From Rhododendron vialii (taxonomy: Eukaryota; Streptophyta; Magnoliopsida; Ericales; Ericaceae), in the NCBI RefSeq assembly GCF_030253575.1, contig NC_080569.1, positions 8,003,501 to 8,067,500 on the forward strand: a stretch of DNA of 64,000 nt, given 5' to 3'. Below are positions 13,553 through 25,000 of the stretch, piece after piece (the stretch's first letter is position 1; every line of letters starts with the position of its first letter). Below the pieces are notes generated by a model. The model was not told the DNA's origin. It was given only the letters and a program-made list of their open reading frames with translations, and made no database searches. Both the position numbers and the translations under genes were made by a program.

Positions 13553-16500
13553 ACAGCTATTGATCGCTCCACAGCATGAATAAAATCAATTTTCTCCACA
13601 ACAATTTTAGTTTGTCTTCCCGCCAACAAAGCAGCCTCATTTACCAAATTCGCAAGGTCTGCCCTGCACAACATTGAAAATCAACAATAACTTTCAATGT
13701 GATAAAACAGGACAACCTAGCAACTCACTGGATCAGAAAGGAATGTTACCCCGTAAATCCAGTAGTCATAGAAGCAATATCAGCAAGTTCAACGTCATCT
13801 CCTAAAGGAAGTTCTTTCTTCGAAACATGTACTTTTAAAATTGATTCTCTTCCAGTCCTATCAGGTGTTTCCACCTAAAAAGCAGCATAAAACAAAAAAG
13901 ATGTGTTACCAACCAACCTTGAGGTGGAAGAAATTTCTTCTGAGAGAGTTCAACAGAAACATTTCCAAAACAAAGAAAATGCAAACCATAACAACACGAT
14001 CAAATCTCCCAGGTCGGCGAAGTGCGGGGTCTAAGACATCAGAGCGATTGGTGGCTCCAAGAACTATCACAGCAGAGTTGCTATCAAACCCATCCATCTC
14101 CTGCAGTGGAATCTCAAACACGTGAATCTCCCATAGACATGCCTAAAATGAACCTCCCTACTTGTAGAAACCTTACAGTGAGCAACTGATTCAAGGTCTG
14201 CTCTCGCTCATCATTACTGGCCATACGAAATTTACCATCACGGCTTTTTGCCACAGCATCAATCTGCAATAACAGAAGAAGGCACCGGATTCCATCAAGT
14301 AGGTTCCGGGTTCGAAAATGGATACTCGATGGAAGGATGAAATCCAAGGATTTTGACCTCATCTATAAATATGATTGATGGTGCCACCTCCTTAGCTCGT
14401 GCAAAGAGATCTCTGACACGGGATGCTCCCATGCCAACATACAATTCTACAAACTCACTTGCAGAACAACTTATGAAAGGTACTTCAGCTTCCCCAGCTA
14501 CAGCCTTTGCTAAAAGAGTCTTACCTGTCCCAGGAAGACCCACCTGTAAGATAACCAAAACAAGCTTACGAGTCATACGTCAAACTTGTATCAAAACAAG
14601 TTACAAGAAAATACTGGTTTCTATCCTGCGGCATCAAGTTCTTCTGCCAACATGCACAGTCATGCAAGCAGTTGTTTGGGAACCATTCACGGGGTCGAAC
14701 TAAAATAAAATTTTCATAATCACTTTTAAACAACCCCTGTCTATAGAACATAATCCCGCTGTCCCAATTTTTGTCCGTTTTCATTATTTTCGACATTCAA
14801 AAAAATTTGTTCCTTTTTCGATGATTTTGAAAACATTGTATACTAACTGCGAACTTTTTCACAAAGAGCGTTTGGCCTGATCAGAAGGCACAAGAACCAA
14901 AAAAAGGACAAACAAATTGGATGGAGGGAGCATATCAATAGCCATCCTCTGACCAAAGATCCCAAGATCACAAAAAATTAAATGGACCAAGTTACAAACA
15001 TGTTAACCAGGCATCTGATGTAATGTATGAGATTCCATCCGGGAGGAAGTTTAAAATACTGGTCTTGGTCCTATCCTCTCAATCAAAGTTGCAAAGTGCT
15101 CCTGCTAGAGATTTGCAATATCTGCAAGTGACCTTTTATCTCTAAATGGTTTGTTTTGTTACAAGATAGCCTATATGCATAACCTTGCCACACTCACCAG
15201 GAGAACACCTCTGGGAGGACGAGCACCAAGTCGTACGTACTTATCTGGATTCCTGAGAAATTCCTGCACAGCAAAGTGCCAGCACATTGTGTTTCTGAAT
15301 GAGCAAAATGGATTAAGCAACTTTAAGCTATAACTCATTAGTATATAGTAAATGAACCACTGGAATATCTGGCATACCACAATTTCTTCTAGCTCCTCCT
15401 TAGCCTCATCGACACCTGCAACATCAGCAAATGTGATAGCTTCCCCTTGTTCAGAAACTTTTGCACCACCAGAACTCCCAGACTTGTGATTCCTAAGCTG
15501 ACCAGTTTTATGCTGTACACATTTTGCAGGTATCAAATCACCAAGCAATTAATAGAAGTAAACAAGGTGAACAGTCATGATCGTTCATACCTGAGTAAAG
15601 CTGAAAGGGAAGCGCTGAAGAAACCCTGCAAGCAGAGCAACATAGAACAAAGCAATCTGCAATGCAAATAGCAAACAAAAACATAGAGAATGTAAAATCT
15701 CAGCTGCAAATATAATTTGGACTAAAATCGTATATGCATTCAAATTCACAATCACAGAATACAAGTTGATTGGAAGAAGAATGAGATTGACGCAGCCACA
15801 ACACACACTGCTTGCCGAAGTAAGTTAAGCCTTGACAGAGCCGCACTATGATGTTCTGGAAGTACATCTGTACGTGGATACTACAGAACCCTAATGCTCT
15901 TCGCAAATGCTAACTTTTTGGACTAGGCATGAAAATTTTCTTGGCAAAGAAGAGAAGAAAGTGTGAAGAGAGTAGTCATGGGCTAATTGACAGGACATAG
16001 ACAGCAAGACAGAACCTATGGAACCTTTTAAAACTCAAAGTATGGTATGAAGAACTGCAATGCATATTTTCACAAAATAGATGCAAGGATCAACAAGAAA
16101 ATGAGATGCAAGGATTAACAAGTGAATGAGAGGCATTGGATGCCCTACAAAAAGCATATTATTCGAATTTCTATAAAGCAGGAGCCAGTATATAACGAAG
16201 TTTCCCAATTTGATTATCAACCAGAACTCATAGACTTATATTATTCAAACCTCGATGTTTAACTTGACTATTGGCTGATCAACATTCTGTATCAAGGTTC
16301 GAGGTTTGCCTTTTGCAATGAGAGGAAAATTCCTTTTGTGGACCATGCAAATGTAAATACTGGTAAACTCTCCATGTTGAGAAATGCCTACATTAATACC
16401 AAAAACAAAACATCTGATTTCTTATTTCTATCTTTTCACACTGAAGACTTAAAGCCTCCACTCTTTAGTTTTGACATGGTGAAATTTCGTGGGCAAGAAA

Positions 16501-18405
16501 ATATAACGCACACGGGCAAGTTCCAAAATATGGAATACATGGTTGAAGGCTCGTACAGACTGTACAGTTCTCTGCATGTGTAAAAGTTATTGCTACTAAT
16601 CTAATGGAACACGCGGTGGAAGGCTCATACAGTTCTCTCTGTATAAATGTGTGTTTTCTCTATGAGTGAAGTCAATTGTGGTTAAGTTGAAGCAGAGAAC
16701 TATAGTCTTCTGTTAGAAGACCTTGGAGGAGGTGAAGACCAACAGGAATCACTAACTTTTTGATTCTCAAAGCAAAGTCACGAAACACCAAGATCATCAA
16801 AGGCAGGTTCCTATGTAGAAAGATGGTATTCAAGACCATTTTTTGAACGGTACCAATTACCTAAGTAAATAAAACCATCATGAGGAGAAAGATATTCTAG
16901 CTCACATGAACAAACAATGGTAATATGGGATCCATTTAGTTCTGCTTAAGGGGCATTGCTGAAGCTTGATTCTTTGGCATTGCATTTGCAGTGGCAACTT
17001 CTTACCCTTGGTTTACTTTCTATTGAAATCCTTCTCAATCGTGCCTTACTACATACAAAAAACAGCAGCATAACATACCGCCTTTATCTACCAATCATCT
17101 TCGTTCTTGGGACACGTTGCAGTAATCCAAGAGGGTGAGACAGTTAAACTAATATCAAACGCACAAACAATTTCATTTTGCTCAAAACATGTCACGTCCT
17201 AAAACTGAAAATGTGACAATAATATCAAATCCTCGACAACAAAAAAATCTGTAATGCACCTCACATACACGGATGTTCCCAAAAGGGTTAAACATGAGAC
17301 ACTATATATCAACGCACACAGAAACTAAGTAAATAGCCAACTGGGTATCACATGCTTTCTTCATGTCCTATGATGTCTGGGATTCTACAGCCAAGTCAAA
17401 AACTTCAACAGAGAAAAATCAAGATTTCATAGTAATTGCTCGTGACACATTAAGCACCAAAGGCCTTACCCACGCAAAGTTGAAGAATCCGCCAGACCGA
17501 TAATCCGGAGACCCAAACTCAACATCATTCTCAACCATCTTCTCATACGGGGTCTTGATATCAATCGGACGAGTCGTCTTATACAAAATCCGCTTAGTCG
17601 GGGCGACACTCTGGAACAACGACTCCAACTCCTGCAACTTACGACTACTTTGACCCAACTCACTTTCCATACTACTACCCCCTGCCTCTGATTTCAACTT
17701 AAACACTATATGAAAATCATCAACTTCGACCTTTTCCACCTGATTACCATTAATCTTGCTCAAGAAATCACTATAAGGAACGCTGACGTACGTGGTTGGA
17801 GTCCTTGGCTCTGACCCCATAAACGGAATCCCGGGCCTAACCAACCTCAATACGAATATAGCAACCCCTAATTGCAACAGCATTACCCCCGTTTCTTGCG
17901 CCTGAATTAACGGCTGCCACCGCCCCTTACCACCCCCGCGGCCGTTCCACCACCCGCCTTTCCCGCTCTTCTTCTTCTCCGAGGGGCTCGAGGTCGACGG
18001 CTTCGAGCCGACTCCTTTGCTCTCCGCGGCCGTATTCGTATTCGTTTCGCTCTTTTCCCCACCCGAAGAACTCGCCTTGGAATCCGACTCCTGTTCGCGC
18101 GAGCCGTTGGCGTGAATTCTACTACTACTACTACCACTACCACGACTACTCTCCCTCCAACCATGGTTGCCCCATAAATCGAACACGTCTAATCTCTTTG
18201 AAACCCTAGATTGTCGGTATACGTTGTTAATCGGGCGACGTAACGCCGAGCTGGTGAATAAACGACTCGGCTGAGCCGGCTCTTGGTTTAAAACCCTAAA
18301 TCGATTACCGAGGAAACCGCATCTGTACAAGTCTATGCGACTGTTGTTCGGACATAGCCATAATTTCCTGTGAAAAACGGGTCCTATATGTATGATCTCC
18401 GGCAT
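10301..18405 (-). CDS. Chloroplast FtsH-type ATP-dependent zinc metalloprotease (FTSH7/9 group)
   Basis: Membrane-anchored AAA+ protease. Thirteen coding exons join in phase: 18405-17470, 15656-15591, 15512-15378, 15263-15198, 14543-14358, 14263-14177, 14100-13987, 13874-13750, 13663-13555, 12622-12497, 11518-11198, 11112-10989, 10425-10301; 839 residues. Order: Ser/Arg-rich chloroplast transit peptide; low-complexity K/G-rich linker; membrane segment about 170-190; FtsH extracellular domain; second membrane segment about 309-330; Walker A GLPGTGKT (403-410); Walker B IIFIDE (about 458-463); second region of homology [19 protein letters not shown] (about 510-528); zinc site HEAGH (628-632) with the third ligand Asp near 711. 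All catalytic residues are intact. The sequence best fits the FTSH7/FTSH9 pair of thylakoid or envelope proteases by the [20 protein letters not shown] block. The ATG at 18405 follows a CT-rich leader. Confidence 0.96.
13389..13499. repeat. Tandem duplication (period 62 bp) in an FTSH intron
   Basis: The block beginning AGATTTAAACAAGAAAAG is present at 13389-13437 and again at 13451-13499, essentially identical, separated by a short GA run. It lies in the intron after FTSH coding exon 9. Confidence 0.85.
13501..13548. repeat. (GA)n microsatellite abutting an FTSH splice donor
   Basis: A perfect 48-bp GA run. In the sense of the FtsH gene it is a CT tract that starts about six bases after the exon 9 donor (GCT|GTAAAATCTCTC...). 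Confidence 0.95.
14749..14932. mobile_element. Decayed Stowaway-like MITE in an FTSH intron
   Basis: The left end has GCTGTCCCAATTTTTGTCCG and the right end has GGACAAACAAATTGGATGGA followed by GGGAG, which are imperfect reverse complements and resemble the Stowaway CTCCCTCCGT terminus. The interior is AT-rich and non-coding. Borders are approximate. Confidence 0.55.
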
Positions 18406-18454
18406 TGGAGAAACTAGGAGAGAGAAAATTTTGGTCCGATGTGAGAGAGGAAGA

Positions 18455-18460
<6 letters not shown>

Positions 18461-18495
<35 letters not shown>
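18461..18495. repeat. (GA)n microsatellite in the FTSH leader
   Basis: A 35-bp GA run, 55 to 90 nt upstream of the FTSH start codon. On the transcribed strand it is a CT-rich tract of the kind common in plant 5'UTRs. Confidence 0.9.
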
Positions 18496-18499
<4 letters not shown>

Positions 18500-18730
18500 G
18501 AGAGGTCTGAGAATGGAGTTTGGACCGTGGGATTAAGTGATAGAGTGGTGAGAACCGTTAACTTGAACGTCTCTTTTTCAAGTGTTTTCGTGTTATCCGG
18601 ATGTTTGTATCAGTGTATGGTCCTGCTATATTGGCTTGTGCCGTATACTACATGAAAGGATGGGATTCCATGTATTGGCACACTTAATAAGTTGCATAAG
18701 CTAACACAGTCCATAAAAGGAAATTAATTT

Positions 18731-18830
18731 TAGCACTCCAACAATTGATGGATAGGCTCCAAAATGACGTCGTTTTGTGTATCAATACAGTTTAATTTTA
18801 GAGCCCCTTCATCAATTTTTGGAGTGTCAA
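18731..18830. mobile_element. Small MITE-like inverted-repeat element
   Basis: The left end GCACTCCAACAATTGATG and the right end CATCAATTTTTGGAGTGTC are reverse complements with a few mismatches over about 25 bp. Total length is about 100 bp with an AT-rich centre. Ends are flanked by T/A-rich sequence, so I cannot define a target duplication. Confidence 0.55.
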
Positions 18831-19274
18831 AATCACAATCCTCCATAAAATTGATACTAACAAATATTATTATTAAAACACAAAATATTTATTAACATAA
18901 ATATAAAGCATGATTTTGAATAGAACTTGCCGTGCGATATATATTGATGATCCATGTGTATCAAACGATTTTTTATACTGTTGTATTCGAAATTGTGTCT
19001 TGAAAAAATGTCAATATCCGGCCTAAAGACAGAGAATAATAGATAAAATGTGCATTGATATCCGATAAAGTGTATTAATATTTGTGAAAATGTATTAATA
19101 TTCGCGAGATATGTATTTATATCCGAATTTGTTTGAAATTATTGACAGATCTTCCGCCTTGTGGGCGGAGGTTAGCGAGGCTATAAAAAATTATCGGAAC
19201 CAGTTATGTAGTGAGGTGGTATATGTGAGTGTTTGAAAAAATAATTCCCCCAAAATAAGGATATTGCCCATTAG

Positions 19275-19740
19275 ATATATATATATTTTTTTTGGGAAGA
19301 TTAAGAAATTCATTCATAATAAGGAGAGAGTTCAAGGAACGGACTTCATAGGGAGACGGTTAGAACAAATGCCAAATAAGCAACAAAAAACAAACAAACT
19401 GTCTACTCCCAAAAGGAATATAGAAGCAAACAAACGCATTCACAGATAAAGTTCCTCTGCAAAAAAATCATTAGAAAATCTAGAGCTGAAAAAGGATACT
19501 ACTAATGTAGCACTTGACGCTTTGGTGCATGAAATACATGAGTATCGTTGCAACTATCTTCAATGGTATGTGCTCGTTGCGTTTATGCCTTGCGTATTTT
19601 TTGAAGTCTTGAACACTTTGACCATCGTCAAGATCCTTGAGCCGTGATTTTCGCCTATAAGCTCTGTGTTTACTGGGGCCAACCACATGGCGACCTCCTT
19701 TCTTAGCAATGCTATATCCCGAAGTAATTCTCAATCCATT
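19275..19740 (-). other. Possible 3' remnant of a non-LTR retroelement
   Basis: Read on the minus strand this region ends with a ...AATGAATTTCTTAATCTTCCC block, then an A-rich tract followed by a (TA)n run, which looks like a retroposon tail. The upstream 84-codon frame has no reverse-transcriptase motif. This is a weak call based on the tail alone. Confidence 0.25.
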
Positions 19741-19795
19741 GATTCATACTATATTTGATTAACTACGCAAATTGAGCCGAGCCCAAGCACCCTAT

Positions 19796-20191
19796 GGGTC
19801 CATTTGATTATCGAGATAATGGTAGAAAATGCAAGGAATTTTTTTTTGGGTGTGTGTTTACTTAGCAAGAATGTCTTAAAAAGTAGTAGAAAGTAAACTT
19901 TCCTATACAACCTTCTAAAGCATGAGAGCTTATTTTATTTTTTCTCACAAAATGTGCAAGGAATATATTTATTTTATTGAGAAAATCAACAACAATTATT
20001 CTAACCCCCTTCTCCTCTTCCCTCCACCTTTTCTCTTTTATACTACTCTATTATTTTATTGCAAAACTTTAATTCTAATTAAACAGATGTGAGGAAAAAT
20101 TTAATTCTTCTTTTTCTTTTATTTCACTTCACTTTCTATCGTTTTCATTTTCACTTTCTATTTTATTTTTTCTCGCCAATCAAACGAACCC
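19796..20191. mobile_element. MITE with 14-bp terminal inverted repeats
   Basis: The left end GGGTCCATTTGATTATCG and the right end CGCCAATCAAACGAACCC are imperfect reverse complements. Direct TAT trinucleotides flank both ends, consistent with a 3-bp target-site duplication of the PIF/Harbinger type, although TAT differs from the usual TAA/TTA. The interior (about 396 bp in total) is AT-rich and non-coding. Confidence 0.65.
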
Positions 20192-21157
20192 TATGGTACC
20201 GAGAGGGCTATGATTGAGTTCTGGTCGAAAGTGGCATCAATTTTTCAAGAGTAACTTACTCTAACTTATTAGTTCCAGTTTTATCCAATCTGTGACAAAT
20301 AAATTAAAATTAACACAAATTTTCTATTCATATGGAATTGTGAAAATATTTTGTTCATCATAATTAAAGGCTCATTCCACCAATCAACGTTCGAATCGAA
20401 CAAGAGATTTTTGACTTGAGCAATTGGCCCGGCCCGACCATCATTTAAAAGTACTTTAATCAAGAGCAATTTATGTCACAATGTCATGGATCAAAGTCGA
20501 TAGGTCTATTAATGGTAAAAATAAACAGAACAACTATTTGTGTTGTTTAGAATTTAGATTTATTTTATTACTTTTTAAATATTATTATATGAAAGATAAA
20601 TATAAATTTCTTTGGTTTTAATGTCCATTTCACCATCACCTAACCAATATGTAGTTGATCAAATAAGTGATGAAAATAGCCAAAATGACTTATATTAACA
20701 AATTTACCTTATTTACAATATAATTATTAGTAAAAAGCTCTAAAATCTAAAGTTTTTTTTATCCAAAAATAATGACTTTGTACGTTTTGACCAAAAAAAA
20801 AAGTTCATTTGAATATTAAAAAATAATTAATATTTATCTTTTTATCAAAACAACTCATTTAGATCCTATTCTGCTTTCTTATTTTTAATTAGAAAAAATT
20901 AGTGTTTAATTTTTGTTTTAAGAAAAAAATTATTTTTCCACAATACATCACATTTAATTAAAAAAATAGATGTATTTAAAAATAAATATTTATTTTTCTT
21001 AATGGAAGAGGCCTTAATAGATTAAAAAGTAGTTTTGATTTAAAATAAGTTTATTTTTAAATATAAATCACTTTTAACTCATTCCGTAAAGTGTTTTGAG
21101 ACATAATTGTCGACCGGAGCCTGGGCTTCCTGTCCCGCCGCTTGACCAACTCGACTG

Positions 21158-21160
<3 letters not shown>

Positions 21161-21193
<33 letters not shown>
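21161..21193. repeat. (CT)n microsatellite in the leader of the acidic-protein gene
   Basis: A 33-bp CT run followed by a further CT-rich stretch. Its position upstream of the presumed leader exon suggests a core promoter or 5'UTR location, as in many plant genes. Confidence 0.9.
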
Positions 21194-21195
<2 letters not shown>

Positions 21196-21300
21196 CTTGT
21201 TTATACATTATACGCCCCACAATCCTCTTCACTTCGCTCTCTCTACGTTCTTTACTATCTCCCAATCCCAGATTGTATTGTTTTTCCGACCATAGTCTCC

Positions 21301-21507
21301 ATGGATCTCGGCAGAAAGGAATCTCCAGTATCTTTGCCTGGAAGGAGAAAATGGAGGGAAAAGAAGAAAAGAAGGAAACGAGAAGAGGAGTCACAGGGGT
21401 TTTCACTGGCTAGTGGAAACCGACTTAAAGAGCAGAATTGCAGAGATCAACAAAAGAGAGGACGGAATGTACTGCCCCTAACAGCAATAACCACCACCAC
21501 TTCTTAA
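21301..21507 (+). CDS. Upstream ORF in the presumed 5'UTR exon (68 codons)
   Basis: An ATG at 21301 in a CCATGG context opens a 68-codon frame that is strongly basic (KWREKKKRRKREEE...). It ends in TAA directly before a donor-like AAG|GTATAC at 21508/21509. A matching acceptor, TGTGTTCAG|GTTAC, lies at 21938/21939. If this leader intron is real, the main ATG at 22021 is preceded by a complete uORF, which could reduce translation of the main frame. I do not recognise the peptide. Whether it is translated is unknown, and it may be only a leader feature. Confidence 0.35.
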   Translation: MDLGRKESPVSLPGRRKWREKKKRRKREEESQGFSLASGNRLKEQNCRDQQKRGRNVLPLTAITTTTS

Positions 21508-22020
21508 GGTATACCCACCTTCTATTTTGCCCTATCGTTCAACCTGTAATTGCCACTTTTCACAAAATTAATCCCACCAAAATAGGAAGACACAACAAAA
21601 TAGTCTACAGTCCCTAAATAGCAGGATCTACTCGAGCTATCAGCCAAACAATGGTTTCTGTTTCTAAAAATACCAACCCACCTCTTGTTTTTGGAAACAA
21701 AACAAAGAAAACCATCCAATTGATTGGTCTTCATTTTTGTGGTGAAGTAGAAACTACTGGAAATTTTCTTGCAAAACACTATCTATTTGGCCACTGGTGT
21801 ATATTTTTCAGCCCTTTGGTTGTGCCCAAAATTTTCTTGCAAACCAAAATTTCAGTTTGCTTGTGCCCAAACACAGATTTCTCCGTATTGGTTTCGTTTG
21901 TTTTCAGCTGTCAATTCTGATTGTGACTGTGTGTTCAGGTTACTTTGATTCCGTTGTGATTTTCTTCTCTTGAATAGTGAGAAGAGTGCTTGGGAAAGTA
22001 GATCATTGGGAGAAACAAAG

Positions 22021-25000
22021 ATGGGTCTTGATGTAAAGGAAATGCAAGTTTCTATTCGGGAATTTCTTGAACTTTCGCGTTCATTTGTAAAGAAATACCC
22101 GGTTGTTTCGGGTATTCTGTTATTCTTCTTCCTTCTATACATGTTTCTTCCTTCTGTCTTCACCTTTTTAGTGTTCTCAGTACCTGTTCTATTGTTCGTC
22201 GTTGTGGCTATTAGACTCATACTCCGTTTTCATCGACAAAATTTAGAGAGCGCCATAGGTGAGAAGAGGAATGTTGGAATTTCTGCTCGAAAACCAACTT
22301 CTGCTCAAGATGATCTCGTGGAAAATGAAAGAGAAAATTCTTCTATACGACCTCAATCGGTTAGACGAAGAAATGCCAAAGAGAAAGACAAACGAGTCTT
22401 TGTGCGAGAGGGCGTGGAGGAAAAAGATATGGTCTTTTCAGCAATTTCCGATGATGATTTGATTGATAAAGCTGCATTGATAGAGGAAAACCCAAAAGAA
22501 ATACGAGAAGTGAATGTGGCTTCTGTGATTGATCGTGCTGAGAGTTCATCTGCTGCTTCTCAAAGGTTAAGGCACGAATGTGGTGATGCCTCCGGAGGAA
22601 GGACTAACAAATTCGATTATGGTGGAAGTGAGTTAGATGCAGAGAGTTCAGATGATGGAGAAGATGAGGATGAAGAAGAAGAGGCACAAGAGGATGGGAA
22701 TAAGGCTGTAGAATGGACAGAGGACGATCAGAAAAACCTTATGGATCTTGGGTTTTCGGAGATGGAAAGGAACAAACGGCTAGAAAGCCTAATTGCTCGA
22801 AGAAAAGCTAGAAAAATGTTAAGTATGCAGGTCAGAAGGACACTGATGAACACGGGAAGCACGGACCCTTGTGGACAAATTGCTTCTGTTCTCATACCAA
22901 GATCTAACCCTTTTCCTACCAATGTTTCCGGTGGGCCTCAGGTTTCGCCGACCCCTGGTTCAGCTCCTTCTGTTTTGTTACCAATACACAACCCTTTTGA
23001 CCTTCCTTATGAGCCTCAAGAGGAAAAACCCAATCTTTCTGGAGGAAGCTTTCAAGAAGAATTCATAGGCACTAGCCAGAAGGACCTGATGTTCTGTAGG
23101 CATGAAAGTTTCAGTTTGGGGGCTTTTTTCCCAGGGCCAGGGGAGTTTGATCAAAGCCGACGTGGGACTTTTTATTGTCCGAATTTTGCTACCAGGCCAA
23201 TGGCTCCAGAGATACCTGAATATTCCAGATTCAAGAACCAATCGGGTAAATGAGGTCTACTTCCCATTTTCCTTCCCTCACCTCCTACCCATTGATGTGA
23301 AGTTATGGTTTATTTGTATGGCTATCAGTTTCAAGGGAAGGGATTCGACTATAAATAATTGGACGAGAATAGCTCCAATTCAGAATTGATAATTTTCATA
23401 GGATTTCAATATACCCTTTTGTGAACTCTATCATGCTACGGTTATAATAACTGCTTTGTAGGAGTGGTTTAAATTCCTTCGTGTTGAGGAGTTTAGTTAT
23501 ACAATTGTAGTAATAAAGTACTTTTCTTCTACTTATAATCCACCTACTCTAGTTTCACAAGCCACGTATTCCTTCTGTTAAAATTGAACATCAGATCCAT
23601 ATCCCTTCATTTCAAATCCACACCTGTCCAAACTGAGCCTTAAGTTTTTGTGTATTCCACAAACATGAGTAATGTGTTTCTGTTGCCATACAGGTAAGGA
23701 ACATCCGAGTACTAAGCTAACCCAAACAGAATCATCTCTAGAATGTAAGCCCATGCTGCACGTTAACAGTTCTCAAGATGATGCTATACAACAAGTCCGA
23801 GCCTCTGAAAGGGTATGTAATATAGTCAACGTTCCTGACGAAGAGGATAGAAATGAGGTCCACAGGGTATCAAACCTAGTCAGAGATGATGTCACTGGTG
23901 GTTCAAGCTCATCTTCTTCATCGGAAGTGAATGTCCCATTCTCAGCTGCTAACAAAGAAGAAATTTTGAAGTCCCTCAGTTTTTCAGTTCCTAAGAACAT
24001 AGCTGTAGACGTAGAGTACAATGGCCGAAGAAATGGTCCTTTATGCGATGGCAGTCCATCTTCATTTAGGAACAAAATACAGGAGGAACGCTTCTTTTTT
24101 CCAGATAAGGTGGTCAGTCATACCCCTACACATTCCATAGCTTCTGACATGCAGGTGGAGGTGTCAGAGTTTGGTTCAACTGAGCTGTCAGTTGATGGAA
24201 CCATCTCACCGTCTGATGTAGGATCTCTATCTTATGAAGCAGACTTGGACGGGGGAAAGGAAGTCAATTCTGGAAGTGAGGAAACATGGGTTGCCTCGTC
24301 TCAGCTATCCAGAGTGGAAGAAAATGAGTCTAGGTCAAGCGAAGTGCATGAGGTTAGCGAGCAAGATATTATTGAAGTTGGTTTTTCAGGAATGAACCAG
24401 AAAACAGAGGATACCATTGCGTCGGATATGGTGCCCGAAAAAGTAGTTGAAGAAGATTCCGTAGATGCAAGTGTGTCTTTTCCAAATATTGAATTAGCAG
24501 AGAGGAGTCAATCTCATATGATTAATTTTGATGGCGATGTTCATGATGAGGTGCGACTTCCAAGCACTTCTTGTGCTTCAGATGCATTGTCAACTGAAAA
24601 CTTGGCTTCATTAACACTTGAAAATGCTCTGCAATCAAGCAAGAAATCAGAGGCTCACCCATCTTGTGAAAAAGTTTCTGGAGAAACGGAGGTCAGTCTG
24701 TTTCTCTTACACATCACGAAGCAACTACCTTGTGAAAACTTTATATGGCTTAGAGAAGAAGAAAGGCTTATTCCTGTTTGGAATATGGGGAAGGAATGGA
24801 AAGGAAGGACAAATCAACTGCTGAGCAAAAAAAAAAAAAAAGCGCAACTGTTCAGAACCTCAAACAGAAAGAGAGAAGAAAGTAACAATTTTTCAATCTT
24901 CAACTCCTCTCCTATTTATTTTCCTTTCTTTCCACAGGTTCCAAACAGACTATTAGAATAACCAGACACGCACAGAAAAGGATTTGTAACAAAGTAACCT

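Larger units (their letters stand above)
18406..21160. other. Divergent intergenic region between FTSH and the acidic-protein gene
   Basis: The two genes are transcribed away from each other, so this region should hold both promoters. Apart from the small elements listed separately, it is AT-rich with no gene I can support. An open frame of 84 codons on the minus strand at 19480-19734 has no recognisable domain. Confidence 0.5.

Noticed and set aside
21970..22020. Upstream in-frame extension of the acidic protein (17 residues)
   Set aside because: It would require a TTG start; the ATG at 22021 has a good context and fits the family N-terminus.
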